In this document: one piece after another, positions 1-11,995 of the stretch
Position numbering within the stretch: the first letter of the stretch is position 1
How the letters are laid out: every line of letters starts with the position of its first letter
From: Symsagittifera roscoffensis
Taxonomy: Eukaryota; Xenacoelomorpha; Acoela; Convolutidae
DNA: 64,000 nt
Assembly: GCF_963678635.1 (NCBI RefSeq)
Contig: NC_087064.1
Coordinates: forward strand, 37,023,716 to 37,087,715
Reading direction: 5' to 3'
Program-made: the position numbers and the translations under genes
The notes under the pieces: generated by a model
Databases searched by the model: none
Told to the model about the DNA's origin: nothing
The model's input: the letters and a program-made list of their open reading frames with translations, nothing else

Positions 1-806
1 TTTGGTGAATGACAAGGAGACGGGTCCTATCACGACAGTGAACTTAATTAGCACTTATGACAGACAGTAAAGCAAACAAAGCAAAAGAAAGGCACCCAGT
101 TAGGAGAAAAATTATTGGCCGATTATTCAGATACTATTTATTACAGCAGTTTGTCTTATTTTTGCTCAAATGAGAGGGCAAGCAATTTGCGAAACATATC
201 ATTCGCTTACAGCCTTATTCGTTCCATTTCCCGCCAACATGACTTCATTTTGTTTGTTTAGCGCGTTATTAAGTTTAACGTTTAGACCAGATCCGCCTCG
301 TTATCATTAACTTAAAAATTTTTGTGATAGCAGCAATGACGTCTAGTTTTTGTTTGTTTATCTTATTTTTAATGACCTTGAATGACCATTAAAAATAGTG
401 AGCTTGAAAGACCTTGAATGACCTTGAATGACCTTGAACGGCTAAATGGTGATGTGACTTGTTTTCGTATAATACGCCGATGTTTGTTAGTGATACAATG
501 ATACTGAATGTTTAACTGTGTTTGAAATGGTTCGTCTTTGTCAATATGATAATGTTTGTCAATGTAGCAATGACCCTGAATAGTCGAAAAAGTTGATATG
601 GCTGTGTTTGAAGCAATGGCAGTTTTCTAAGCTCTGTTTACAAAAAATATGTTTTCACTTGGCATATTTTTCCCTGGATACATTTCGTGCTTGAGATTTC
701 TAACAATACCATTGCCCGTCTTCTTTCTTGACTTTGTCTGAGATTGTGTTAGGCTGCCTGTTAAGATCAATTTGAACAAGAAAACAAAACGATGGAAAAC
801 TAATGA
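1..806. other. AT-rich non-coding stretch
   Basis: I see no convincing exon on either strand. The only structure is a short tandem array at about 408-440, where a 10-bp unit (GACCTTGAAT) is repeated three to four times; an earlier imperfect unit lies at 372-388. The first repeat of family R1 begins at 807. Confidence 0.6.
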
Positions 807-1338
807 AACAAGACTGCTCGTATCAGGTCGAAACCCTGAATATTCCGACCGCCTTTTATGGTTTATGAAGCAGTATTAACATTAAAAAATTCAATAAAAT
901 AAAACAAAAAAAAACAATTTTTCTAAAATTTGAATTTTTTAATGAAAATCATCCCCCCACACGCCATACAAAGTACAAAACGATAGATTTCGCTCCTTGT
1001 AACAAACCAATTATGGCACATAAACTTCTTTTAACCAATTTGGAACGATTTCTAAGTTGGATTAACTCTCCACTTACGCGTTAATAGCGCGAAATATATC
1101 GCGCGTTAATTGTCCCAAATTGGCCAAAATGGCAATCTTTAAGCCCCCGTAACTTTACGAAAAATAATCACAGGTAAAATATCATTTCAAATTTGAGCTC
1201 AAGACAACAATACCTTTCGAATGATCTAAAAAAATTCCGTCAAAAATGGCTAGTTAAAAAGTCGAAATTTGTCTGAAGAAAAAAAAAACCACCCCGAGCA
1301 CAAAAATTCCGCCACTTTCGTATCAAAAGTCGGAAGAA
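807..1338 (+). repeat. R1 repeat, copy 1 (diverged)
   Basis: This is a full-length but diverged copy of the ~540-bp repeat called R1 here. Its head reads AAGACTGCTCGTATCAGG and is followed by an imperfect stem-loop and ATTCCGAC. The middle carries the palindrome GCGCG-AAATATATC-GCGCG. The tail has decayed to GTCGGAAGAA. R1 has no coding capacity. Confidence 0.85.
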
Positions 1339-1530
1339 TAAAAATTATATAAGGCTCAAATGACATAGCCAAACTTCCCGGATACTAGTCAACTAACAAA
1401 AAAGTTAAAGCCAATTATTTTTTTCCTCAAAAACGTTGGGGCGTTTCGTTAGAAGCAACAATGTAATACATACGAGAGCTCCGATTTTTTACGCAATTCT
1501 CTTTGATACCTAGCGTTTCATAAAGACAAA

Positions 1531-1575
1531 AAAGACTGCTCGTATCAAGGTAAAGCCCTAATTGTTCCGACTGCC
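1531..1575 (+). repeat. R1 head fragment
   Basis: Only the first ~45 bp of R1 are present here, through GTTCCGACTGCC; the sequence then diverges completely. An isolated head shows that this end can occur without the rest of the element. Confidence 0.6.
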
Positions 1576-1742
1576 CATCATTTAGTCTCGAATAGTTTCT
1601 CATAAATAAAATAATGACAAACTATGAGTTTTAGGCTGATCATATTGAAGTGTTAAAGTATGAGTAGTTTCTGGAATTAATACGACCAATTAGTTTTCCC
1701 CAATTCCATTTGAAACTCTTTTCTAAAATCGGTTTAAAAATA

Positions 1743-2275
1743 AACAAGACTGCTCGTATCAGGGCGAAGCCCTGAATGTTCCGACTGCCTTTTAAGGTTT
1801 ATGGAGCAAAAATAACATTAAAAAAATAAATTAAAAAAAAATAAAATTAAAGATTTTTTTTCTCTAAAATTTGAAGTTTTTTGAAAACCATCCCCCCACA
1901 CGCCATATGAAGTACAAAAGAATAGATTTCGCTCCTTGTAACAAATCAATCATGGCAAATCAGCTTCTTTCAACCAATTTGGAACGATTTCTAAGACGGA
2001 TTAGATCTCCGCTTACGCATTAATAGCGCGAAATATATCGCGCGTTAATTGTCCCAAATTTGCCATAATGGCAATCTTTAAAACGCCATAAGTATACAAA
2101 AAATTATCACAGGTGAAATATCTTTTCAAATTTGAGCTCAGGACAACAATACCTTTTGAATGATATAAAAAACTCCGTCAAAAGCAGCTAGTTAAAAAGT
2201 CGAAATTTGTCTGAGGAAAAAAAAACCCAACCCGAGCACAAATATTCCGTTACTTTTGTATCGAAAGTCGGAACA
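1743..2275 (+). repeat. R1 repeat, copy 2
   Basis: This copy is full length. The head stem-loop CAGGGC-GAA-GCCCTG is perfect and sits directly before AATGTTCCGAC. The tail stem CTTTTG-TAT-CGAAAG (one G-T pair) sits directly before GTCGGAACA. Confidence 0.88.
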
Positions 2276-3960
2276 AAAATGCAAAATCTGAAGAATCAAA
2301 ATTGAAGGAAAACCTTGGGAAAATTTTAGTCGATTGAAAGTTTTGGATCTAGTAAGCAAAGTTGAAGTCCAATCCTCTTAAAATACTAATAAGACGGTTG
2401 TTTTGATAGCTTTTAAGGACCATATATTTTCGACATTGAGTTTTTTTGCATTTTGCTGACTCTGCTGGTTTTCTCCTGATCTGATTTTTACGTGCTTGTT
2501 ATAGATTAAAGTTAGTTGCATTTGCAAAAGTTCGATGAATTTGTGAGTTTGCACATGTACACATCCCATCCTTATGGAAAAAGCCCTAAGCCAGCATTCA
2601 AGAGAGATTATTGTTTTGTGTATTCGTTCTAAAGAATTTTCCAACTGGTTTCACCGCGCCGCTTTAGATGAAAGTGGCTTATTGCCGTCTCACCCTGCTC
2701 ATTGGGCCAATTCAAGAGTTCTTCAAAGTAATTTTTTTGTGGAAAAACTCGAAAACCTTTGTCTGATTGGTCATTGAAGCACTTGACTCCAAATTCCAAA
2801 GCTCGCTACAAGCTATGCGCGCTACAAACATGTATAACATTTTATAGTTTAACGTTTGAAGAGCACCAGCTTGAGCGGATACTAAAGGCTAACCAGCCTG
2901 TGTAAAATGCCTCTCACTCCGGTATTAGGGGTAGCGCAATGATAAGTTTCATTTTGAGGCGGCGGTTTTCATTGCAATTATAGGGGGGTCAGTCCAAGTA
3001 GATGCATTTTTTCAAAAATGCTTTCGCAAAATGAAACCAAAGCCTTTCAATGAGAAAAAAGCGAAAAAAATTGCTTTGAAGGAATTGAATATCAACTTAA
3101 TTTTGGCGGGTTCTGGGCAGTGTACCTCAATAAAGTCGGCGGTTCTAGAGTGTCGGCTTGACAATAAAAGGGAAAAAAACGGGTTCTCATAAATGAAACT
3201 CCACCAATTTTGGGGGAGTTTCATTGTTTTTATCTGTAAAATTGAATAATAATCTATCATAATTATTTACAATGGAGTTTTATGCTTTATTTGTTTAAAG
3301 CAATATAATCTATTTTTAATTGATTATAATCGATTACTTTAAACTTTTACAGACGCTGACAATAAAACTCAAGCGGGTAATAATATGCTTGGGGGGTGTG
3401 GCAGGAGCAAACAGGAGAACCATCAAACTCATTGAAGCAAAAACAGCTATAATTCACGTTTTTAAATTGATTTTCCACAGTAACAGCATAAAAATCAGAT
3501 TAAACGAAATCTTCTAAAAAATGCAGCAAGTCTGAGAGAATATCAAATGGTTTAGTTTGTTAAAAAACTTGCCGGAAAACTTTGAAATCTTCAGTTCCGT
3601 AAATTACAACATCTAGCTAACTCTTCCACCTTGAGATCAGAGCCCTTGGCGGAAATTTCAGTGTATGCGTATAAGTTTCAAAAAATTGAAATACGTTTTG
3701 CATCAGAAAATTCACAAAAACAATACAAAAAACCGCAAACTCTCTCTTTAACTCTTTTCTTCCAATTTAACTAACTGCTTACTTTCGGACATAGTTAGTT
3801 AACTATAAGAAACAGTTAAATGAAATGCATCCGGTGCTTGCGTTTTTTTTTAAATTTCGAATAAATTAACAGAATAGTTCTGCTTCTTGTTTGTTTGTAG
3901 CGACCAGTTGTATTGTAAAAAATTTATAAACTTTGGTTTCTAACAAACGAATTCAAAAGA
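2276..3960. other. Non-coding stretch with one possible exon
   Basis: Apart from the tentative exon at 2595-2727 I see no gene. From about 2,990 to 3,350 there is AT-rich sequence with several short open frames that lack splice sites or codon bias. Confidence 0.45.
2595..2727 (+). CDS. Possible internal exon, unidentified
   Basis: A segment of 44 codons plus one base is open between an acceptor-like AG (2593-2594) and a donor-like GTAATT at 2728. Codons such as ATT, GTT, GCC, GAT and AAT give a mild purine-N-pyrimidine pattern, and the peptide contains two Trp. It lies upstream of the unidentified gene at 7.5-13.6 kb and could be an earlier exon of it, but I have no homology and no joining phase. 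Chance openness is quite possible. Confidence 0.2.
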
Positions 3961-4496
3961 AACAAGACTGCTCGTATGAGGGCGAAACCCTGAATGTTCC
4001 GACTGCCTTCTAAGCTTTATGGAGCAGTAATAACATGAAAAAAATTAAATGTAATAAAAATAGAATAAAATTTTTTTTTCTAAAATTTGAAAATTTTTAA
4101 TGAAATTCATCCCCCCACACGCCATATAAAGTACAAAATCATAGATTTGGCTCCTAATAACAAATTAATTATGGCAATTAAGCTTCCTTCAAAAAATTTG
4201 GTACGAGTTTTAATACAGATTAAATCTCCGCTTACGCGTTAATAGGGCGAAATATATCGCGCGTTATTTGTCCCAAATTTAACAAAATGGCAATCATTAA
4301 ACCCCTATAACTTATTGAAAAATTATCACAGGTAAAATATCTTTTCAAATTTAAGCTCAAGACAACAATACCTTTTGAATGATATAAAAAATTTCCGTCA
4401 AAAATGGCTAGTTAAAAAGTCGAAATTTGTCTGAAGAAAAAAAAACCCACCCCGAGCACAAATATTCCGTTACTTTCGTATCGAAAGTCGGAACAA
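3961..4496 (+). repeat. R1 repeat, copy 3
   Basis: Full-length copy with the head at 3961 and the tail stem-loop CTTTCG-TAT-CGAAAG followed by GTCGGAACAA. One base of the head stem is changed (GAGGGC instead of CAGGGC). Confidence 0.88.
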
Positions 4497-7495
4497 TAAA
4501 ATATATAAATTTTTATTGTATGTTTCAAATTCGAGCAAGTTAAGCGATGGAGTAACGTTCGTTGTATGTTTTTTTTGTAAGAGCCTTTTGGGCTCACAAA
4601 TGGAAATTTCGTTTAGCGGTTATTTGGCAATCTAAAAGTCCATAAAAATTTTAGAATTATTGTGCAAAAAAAGACAATTAAAATTTTCAGAAAAGCGTTC
4701 AATTGTTTTTGTTTGTCATTCATTTTCAAACATTATCAATTACGCCTGATTCGCCGAGTTTTTGGATTTTTTTTGGTATAACTGCACCACACACTATTTC
4801 GGTGCTAATTGCTCAGCAATCGGATATTATTTTATGGTTTTGAAAATTGAAGAAAAAATTTTATATCTGGATTTCCTAAAGAGAATCACCAAGCCAATTT
4901 CTCGTCAGCATGAGAAAAAAATGAACACGAAAAAAACACAAATCAAGTGGAACAATTTGGAACGCCTAGAAAACGCTTTCTAAATTAATTTAATATTACA
5001 AAAAACTGATAAGGTACTATCAGAAAACTGCGACTAAAATTAAGTGTTTTGACAGTGATCGAGTTTTCTAGCAAAGACCAAAAGCTAAAAAAGCACACTT
5101 TTGACACACCAAAGTAGACTCATTTCTGGAGTGAGCAAAAAAGCAGCGAATGTTGAAAAACTCCAAGAAATTTTGAAAAATCTGTTCTAGAAACCAGGAA
5201 AGAACCATAGAGTTCGCTTACTCAGGAGGTAAGTTCATTCTTGGAATAAAAAACAGGGGACTAAATAGACAGGGGTATTATAATTGTTCCAAATGAAAAG
5301 GAAATTTTGATATAGACTTTTGCCAAGCAAAAACAACTCAACTAAATCAGTTTCTGCAAATTTAACAAGAATAGAATAGCAAGCAGCAGATTGTTCTGGC
5401 CAGATTCATACACACAAAAAAAGTTTTTTTTAAAAAAAAGTTTTCTTCAACATAGTGTCGTTTTTAGTGGGTATGTGATACAATAACTAAATGATCGAGC
5501 ATAAATTAGTTAATTATGCATGATTGACAACATTTATTGATCATGCCTAACTTTAATTGTTATTCAAAAAATTGAATTAAAATCCCAAAATATTTTTCTG
5601 CAAAATAAATTTACATTTCTAAACTTGAAAATCAAGAAAAAAACTTTCAATTAAAGATGCGTTAATTAATAAAGGTATATGCTTGAAACTAGAAAAAATT
5701 TCAAAAATTTCATACAGTTTTTTAGACACAAAATCAATTTTAATTTTTTTTTAAATGCTTCGAATCCCGACTGAAAGTGCTTTAATATGATATATCACTC
5801 GAACCATTCCGTAGATTACTTGTGATAAATCATTTTGCATGGAAAAAAAGAACAAAAATTAAAACACCCGAAAAAAACTCCTCCCCGTTTTTAATTGTCA
5901 GAAAGAACAATAAAAGCAAAAAAAGTTATAGGACGCCTTTTACTTCGGATATTGACCCTCTCATGGCCCAAAGAGTTTTCTTTATGATGCTGTTTAGTGA
6001 GTTATTTTTTATGTTGGACCAAAACTCAATGGAATTTTGTACACACGCTTTCATGTCAATACGCGCACAAATTTGAGGGGCATTTTTTTTCTAGCAGAAA
6101 AAATCTTGCATAAAACTTCTTAGTTAACAAATCATGTCTGGAAAAAATAAATTTACAAACAATCAACTAAATAAAATGAACTGCACGTAGCATTAATTGT
6201 CGAATCAATTATTAATTAATTTAATAATGAAAATCAATTGGGGGAGTTATTTTCTGGATCCTCCGAGTGAACTGTCAAATGAAAAAAAAATTGTTTCTGT
6301 AAAAGAATTTATTTCTTTTGGTCAAATCTTCTTGCCAGATAAGACCAGTTTATATTCTGGAGTAATTGAGATCCACGTTTTAATGCAGCCTCCTGCCGGT
6401 GATTCTTTTTTGTTGTTGTTTGATCATTACTGGGGTCCTAAATTTAGTATTCTTTTGTTTCTATGCGCCTTAAATGCTCCGTAGACAAAAGTTTCTTTTG
6501 TTTTAGTAAATAAAACAAAAATTACAGAACACTGATTTTCGTTATCAACAGTTCTGCTGAAGATATTTGCTTGTTATTAGAAAATAACGTGCTCTTTCAA
6601 ATTTTCTATATAAAAAGCGGACTTTCAATCCCTAATTCTTTTTTCAAGAAAACTCTTGTATATTTGCTTGATTTTGAATTCTATTTTTCTGATATTTATG
6701 TTAAATTGAGTCTATATAATTTTCACAGTTATATGAAAGATAATCTATTTTATCTGAATTGAAAAAAAATTAAATTTTTTGTAAGCATCGACAACGAATA
6801 GCAGTTTTTTAGTGCGTTCTTGCGGCGATTCTTCAGATTCGTGGTTCATCATCAGACTGATGTCATCTGCAAATTGAGTAGTTCGATTTTTGCTATTTAA
6901 AATTGCAGGAACATCATTAACATATAGGATGGAAAGTTTTTGTGCAAGAATTGTGCTTTGGGCATTTTTTCAGAAAGTTTTCTAGATTGACTCTAGCCCT
7001 TTTTGGGGATCCCATAATATCAAATTTTTATTATAGAGCGCCAACAAACAAATAATCTATCAAAAATTATTTTAGGCACTTTTTAACAAAAGTTTGCCTC
7101 TGTGGTACAGAAATTTGTCGTTAAATACATTTCGTTACGGTGGTGCTTAAAATTTTTTAGTTAACTTCTCACCGCCCCCTAGTACGACAAAAATTTATCG
7201 GATTATCTTAACTTACAAAAGCGGTCATTTTGAATCTCCCTACTGGTGACTTTCTTTCTAACTTACAAAAGCGGATATGATATGCACGGTAGCCGTTAAA
7301 CTGAAAGCTTGTTTTTCTCAGTTAACGATGTTTTAGAATCAATATATCACATTGCTTTTTACGTTGTTGGAAGGGAGACATAAAGAGAGCCGGAAAAACG
7401 ACAAAATTCAAAGTCTCACCAACAAACAAAACAGGCGAAAAAAGTTATGTCACGTGTCTTGTTTTGAGTTAAAATAGCCATTTGAGTTTTTTCAG
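4497..7495. other. AT-rich non-coding stretch
   Basis: The sequence is very AT-rich with long A and T runs and pseudo-palindromes, for example around 5,420-5,450. Several short open frames occur on the plus strand at 5.8-6.8 kb, but they lack codon bias, splice signals and recognisable motifs. I annotate no gene here. Confidence 0.55.
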
Positions 7496-7666
7496 GTGTA
7501 CCATTTTGCTGAGCAAACTATGCTATCGACTGCAAATCTGCCGAGGACTGTTTTCGGAGAATGGAGATATTCCAAAAGTTCGGACTACTGTTGCCATCTT
7601 CGAGATCCAGTTTTTGGATTCATGTCTGTGAAGGAACTGTACTTGAAGAATCAGAACTCACTGGGC
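7496..7666 (+). CDS. Unidentified gene, exon 1 of those traced
   Basis: A strong acceptor (TTTTTTCAG) precedes an open segment rich in Cys, Trp and aromatic residues, including FGEWRYSKSSDYCCHLRDP. The end is uncertain. A weak donor at 7667 (GTTGAG) would close it in phase 0, matching exon 2, and an alternative GTGAAG lies about 35 bp upstream. If neither is used, the frame runs on into R1 copy 4 and stops 11 codons inside the repeat. I do not recognise the protein, and exons upstream of this one are probably missing from my annotation. Confidence 0.5.
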
Positions 7667-7702
7667 GTTGAGCAAATGACGTCATTTTTTTGCTTGAAAC
7701 TG

Positions 7703-8252
7703 AACAAGACTGCTCGTATCAGGGCGAAGCCCTGAATGTTCCGACTGCCGTTTAAGTTTTATGAAGTAGCAGTTTTATGAAGTAGCAAAAAATTAAATGA
7801 ACTAAAATAAAATGAAAATTTTTTTCTAAAATTTGAAATTTTTTATAAAAATCATCCCCCAACACGCCATATAAAGTACAAAAAGCTAGATTTCTTTCCT
7901 TGTAACAAATCAATTATGGCAAATAAGCTTCGTTCAACCAATTTGGAACGATTTATAAGACGGATTAAATCTCCGCTTACGCGTTAATAGCGCGAATTAT
8001 ATCGCGCGCTAATTGTCCCAAATTGGTCAAAATGGCCAAAATGGCACTCTTTAAACCCTCATAACTTTACAAAAAATAATCACAGGTGAAACATCTTTTC
8101 AAATTTAAGCTCAGGACAACAATACCTTTTGAATGATATAAAAAAATTCCGTCAAAAATGGCCAGATAAAAAGTCGAAATTTGTCTGAAGAAAAAAAAAA
8201 ACCCACCCCGAGCACAAATATTACGTTACTTTCGTATCGAAAGTCGGAACAA
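7703..8252 (+). repeat. R1 repeat, copy 4, abutting an exon
   Basis: This is a full-length copy with a perfect head stem-loop and a perfect tail stem-loop. It begins only about 36 bp after the most likely end of exon 1 of the unidentified gene, so it sits at the very start of an intron or, if the exon is longer, inside coding sequence. Confidence 0.88.
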
Positions 8253-8439
8253 TAATAAAACTTGGATAACCTCAATTACTTAGCTATGCATTCTAAAAAT
8301 CATTCGCTTTATTGAATTTTTAATTGTTCATTTGTGAAGTCTAGTTTTATTCAGTTTTTTTCCGTATTTAATTCAACTTTCAATCAAAGTTCAATGCGTT
8401 ATAAGCATTTTACATCATCCATGATTTATTGCTGTTTCA

Positions 8440-8560
8440 TCGCTAAAAAATGTATAATTTTTCCAGCGCTAAATAAGCGATAATTCATCGATAAAAAATT
8501 GATAGATTTTCCAGCGCTAAATTAGCGATAATCCATCGATAAAATTTGCTATTGTGGCAA
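8440..8560 (+). repeat. 48-bp tandem repeat
   Basis: About two and a half copies of a 48-bp unit are present. Each contains CCAGCGCTAAAT, AGCGATAATTCATCG and ATAAAA. The repeated AGCGCT and ATCGAT palindromes make the tract locally self-complementary. Confidence 0.6.
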
Positions 8561-8862
8561 TGAACATTGATAATTCATCAATGGCAATCGCTGTTTTTTT
8601 TTCACTTTTTTATCGCTAATTTTCAATGTGAGCTCAACCCGGGTCCGAAAAAGAGTGTTTTCTCAAAAAGTGGCAATAATTGAATTGTTCAGCAAATGGC
8701 CTTTCTTGTTCAATTCCACTTTGTTTATATTCTACTTTGTTTAAACTCCCAAGGAAATCATTAAAGCGAAGTAAGCCTTCAACATTAAGTGGCAAACATT
8801 GTCATTGCTAATAAATAGTTTATCTTCAATACCTTCAATTGAGAAAGAACTGATTGTTTCAG

Positions 8863-8909
8863 CTCATCAGAAATGTCAGCGGCAATTCTATATTTCACCT
8901 TTTTTGCAG
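8863..8909 (+). CDS. Unidentified gene, exon 2
   Basis: This small 47-nt exon lies between acceptor TTGTTTCAG and donor GTAAAT. Read in phase 0 it encodes 15 residues and leaves two bases (AG). The first base of exon 3 completes an Arg codon, so the junction is in frame. An alternative reading starts an ORF at the ATG at 8,873 with a hydrophobic, signal-peptide-like start, but that frame does not join exon 3. Confidence 0.55.
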
Positions 8910-9467
8910 GTAAATGTTATTCAAAATCATATGGCGACTCATTGTTGAAAGCTGGTGAGAACGTGGATTCTATGAAAAACTGAAGGTTTCTGTACTTACT
9001 TTTTTCCGCTCCCTGTTAACGAGTTTCCTTTTGTCTAAAAAGCAAATTAGCACTGGAGCTTTCTGTTAAGAGTTCTAACTTTGCTGCATTCTGATTGGTC
9101 GAAATATCGACTGATTAAATCTACTAAACAGTTTCCCTTTTCTTTGGGGCGGGGGTGGTTGGGGAATTTGTTAAATAGATTTTTATTGGCCTTTTAGAAA
9201 AATCATTTTGATATGGCAACCCCGTAATATGAAAAAAGCCTTCAAACAGACCCTTAAACTTTTCAGTTTTAATTATGAACTCGGAAGCAAATAATGGTCT
9301 ATTTGATAACAGTCCCAAAATGCCCTACAACATTCGAGTAATTTTTTAAGAATTAAATCTTTTGAGCCATGCAGGAAAACTTTTAATCTTTATTGGCGCA
9401 CTGAATCCATCTCTACTCGAATTTATGTTGCAGTGGTCTTTAATGTTGCCTTCTCCTTCTTGTACAG

Positions 9468-9554
9468 AGAAGAACCAGAAACTGCCTGGGAATCTCTTGT
9501 ATTCGTTCTGCCAAACGAACATCTGGCACGTGGAGGCAGATGCAAAACGCACAG
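9468..9554 (+). CDS. Unidentified gene, exon 3
   Basis: This 87-nt exon has a textbook acceptor (CTCCTTCTTGTACAG) and donor (CAG|GTTAGC). In the frame set by exon 2 it encodes EEPETAWESLVFVLPNEHLA followed by a short Gly/Arg/Cys stretch, and ends in phase 2. The next exon supplies one base, which fits. All three frames are open over this short stretch, so the choice rests on phase agreement with both neighbours. Confidence 0.6.
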
Positions 9555-9796
9555 GTTAGCATAGCTATAACATTCCTTTCAGTTAATTTTATTATTTATT
9601 ATCATTATCCAGAATGGAGAGGTGTGTTCTGACACTTTCATCGCAATTTGGCATCCAAATGTGGCCTAGGCATTTTTTGGTGAAGGTGTTTATCTGAGGT
9701 ATTTATCCAAATATTGCTCAAAAATTTTGAACAAAAAACCTCTAAATCAGATTACAAAAAAAAAGAAGTTTGAGCCGAGAAATCGAAAAGCTATGA

Positions 9797-10357
9797 GTGG
9801 GCCGGGTAAAATTTTTCGAAAATTTTGTCGACCTTTGTTTTTTTAGGCCGACCAAATTGATTTTCCGTGTCCTCCCAGAACACTATAAAGACCCTATTTT
9901 GACAAAAAAAATTGCACCGCAGACACCAGCGCATTTAGGAGAGGGGGCGGGGGGGGGGCGGACGTTCCCCCTCAGGGATTCGACCCCCTTCCAACCCAAA
10001 GGGTCCCCCCTTTGGTACTTTTGAAGAAACCCATTTTCGGCCGATCGACCCCAAAAAAAATTTTCTAAAGGCGCCTTTGGCGCCAATATATACTAACTTT
10101 GAAGGGGGAGTGCGCGCCAAAAAAACGCGATTTTTTTGTCAAACTTTTCCAAAAACTGCCCAAAAATGGCTTTTTTGACCTGTTTTTTCAAAATTTTGCC
10201 TGCGGCGTAGAAAATTTGGCCTAAACAGTGTCTTTTTACTGCTTTTGGAGAGCTCCGAAAATCAAGGTGGTCGACCTAAAAAAAAAAGTCGACAAAATTT
10301 TCGAAAATTTTTTGGAAATCCGCCCCACCCCTCGAGAAAATCCTAGATCCGCCCTTG
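9797..10357 (-). mobile_element. MITE-like element: nested or inverted pair
   Basis: A full inverted copy of the family seen at 22,033-22,439 occupies roughly 9,925-10,357 and ends in the terminal motif TCCTAGATCCGCCC. It abuts a fragment of the same family in the opposite orientation (9,797-9,924). The internal GTCGACC...GGTCGAC inverted repeat and the GGGATTCGACCCCC block are shared with the other copies. There is no coding capacity. It lies in intron 3 of the unidentified gene. Confidence 0.65.
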
Positions 10358-10656
10358 GCCGCAGACAAATTTTGAAAAAAGTTTTTTTTTCAGCGAGCGC
10401 TCCCTTTTAAAACTAGTTTATATTTAGTACTAAATAGTTTTGAACAAATTTTAGTGTTGGTCGGCCTAAAATGGATGTCATTAAATTTTAGCAAAGGGGG
10501 TAAAATATCAGTCCTTTGATTTGCGAGGAGCATCCCTAAGTGCGAGGGCTCTCGCCTCCCCCCTCCCCCCAAAAAAATCCGTCCCTGCTAACAGTTAGCA
10601 TTAATGTAAGACATATTATTGTACTATTGACAGAACATTTTTTGTTTGTGTTTTAG

Positions 10657-10811
10657 CCAGTTCTACTGTCTGGACAAGTACATCACAGAGAACAGTTATG
10701 AAATGGTGGAGTTGAACGAAGTGATCAGAGACGACAGAGCCGCACAGTTTACAGAGCTCATCAACCACCAGTGGAGACGCATAAACATGGTCGACACCAT
10801 GATAGACCCCA
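10657..10811 (+). CDS. Unidentified gene, exon 4
   Basis: The acceptor TTTGTTTGTGTTTTAG is strong. One base completes the preceding codon, and then 51 codons follow, starting QFYCLDKYITENSYEMVEL and continuing through an acidic stretch to a segment ending MIDP. The donor is GTTAGC at 10,812, in phase 1. If that donor is ignored the frame meets a TAG two bases later, so this could instead be a terminal exon; the phase match with exon 5 favours splicing. Confidence 0.65.
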
Positions 10812-11004
10812 GTTAGCCACAATAAGTCCACGAGAATCATCACTTCATATTAAAGATCATTTGTGAAAAATAAGGGAGATTTTTGGTCAAAAAGAAAAAA
10901 CCGATTATTGCAAAAAACTTGATCGTTTCAACCGGTAAAACAAAAGTACACGGTAAAACAAAAGGGGGTTGGATTTGAAAGAATTTGACGAAGCTTTCTA
11001 AGAA

Positions 11005-11856
11005 GGGATTTTTTACTTTGAAAACATCCCCAACACGCTATTCAAAGTCGAATTAATTTGGAACGACTTCTCAGCTGGATCAAATAGTCACATACCCGTC
11101 AATAGCACGTTGTAAATCGCGCGTTATTTATTGCAAAACGGTCAATTATACATTTTTCAAAATTTCCTAACTTAGCGGAAACTGATCACCGATAAAATAT
11201 TGTTGTTCCGACTTTTCGTAACGAAAGTAACGGAATATTTGTGCTCGGGGTGTTTTTTTCTTCGACAAATTTTGACTTTTTAACTAGCTATTTTTGAGAG
11301 AATTTTTTTATATCATTCAAAAAGTATTGTTGTCTTGAGCCTAAATTTGAAAAGATATTTTACCTGTGATAATTTTTCATAAAGTTATAGGGGTTTAATG
11401 ATTGCCATTTTGTTAAATTTGGGACAAATAAAGCGCGATTTATTTCGCGCTATTAATGCGGAAGCGGAGATTTAATCTGTATTAGAACTCGTACCAAATT
11501 TCTTGAAGGAAGCTTATTTGCCATAATTGATATGTTAATAGGAGCCAAATCTATCATTTTGTACTCTACGTGGCGTGTGGGGGGATGATTTTGACAAAGA
11601 GTCTCAATGTTTAAATATACATACATATATTTCAACTTATTTTATTGCATTTAATTTTTTCATGTGATTACTGCTCAGACCTCAGACCTTAAGACGCAGT
11701 CGGAACATTCAGGAGCAGTCCTGTTAGAAATTTAAACTCAAGACATCCATAGTTTCCGATGAAGCTTGAATGTCAAATATCCCAGCTACTTAAAAAGAAA
11801 TTGTACTTGAGTAAAACCACCCCAACACATCTATTCCGTAACTTTTTCAAAAGCCA
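11005..11856 (+). repeat. Old R1 copy split by a younger inverted R1
   Basis: A diverged plus-strand R1 copy covers about 11,005-11,202 and resumes at 11,726-11,856. The left part ends within the motif corresponding to GGTGAAATATC of other copies. The right part resumes with AAATTTAAACTCAAGACA, the next segment of the R1 consensus. The two halves are contiguous apart from the inserted inverted copy. Confidence 0.75.
11203..11725 (-). repeat. R1 repeat, inverted copy inside an older R1
   Basis: This near-full-length copy in reverse orientation starts with TTGTTCCGAC (the tail read backwards) and ends at the head, which has lost its perfect stem. I see no clear target-site duplication. Confidence 0.85.
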
Positions 11857-11995
11857 GAAGAATAACGGAAAGATAATGATTTGAATTTGCAAGCCAAGCT
11901 GTCGTTTCATATCCACAACATCTCGATCACGTTTTGATATTTAACAAAACTTCAAGCTTCCAGATTTTTTCAACCCAAAAGATATGTCCTCAAAA

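Noticed and set aside
372-440. CRISPR-like array at the 10-bp GACCTTGAAT repeat
   Set aside because: Units are contiguous without spacers; it is a simple tandem repeat in an animal genome.
5822-6762. Three plus-strand frames of 63-95 codons
   Set aside because: Compositionally biased (Phe/Leu/Lys/Ile) as expected from AT-rich noise; no start context, splice sites or family motif.
9883-10120. Pro/Gly-rich short frames on both strands
   Set aside because: They lie entirely in the inverted MITE copy and are not conserved in other copies.
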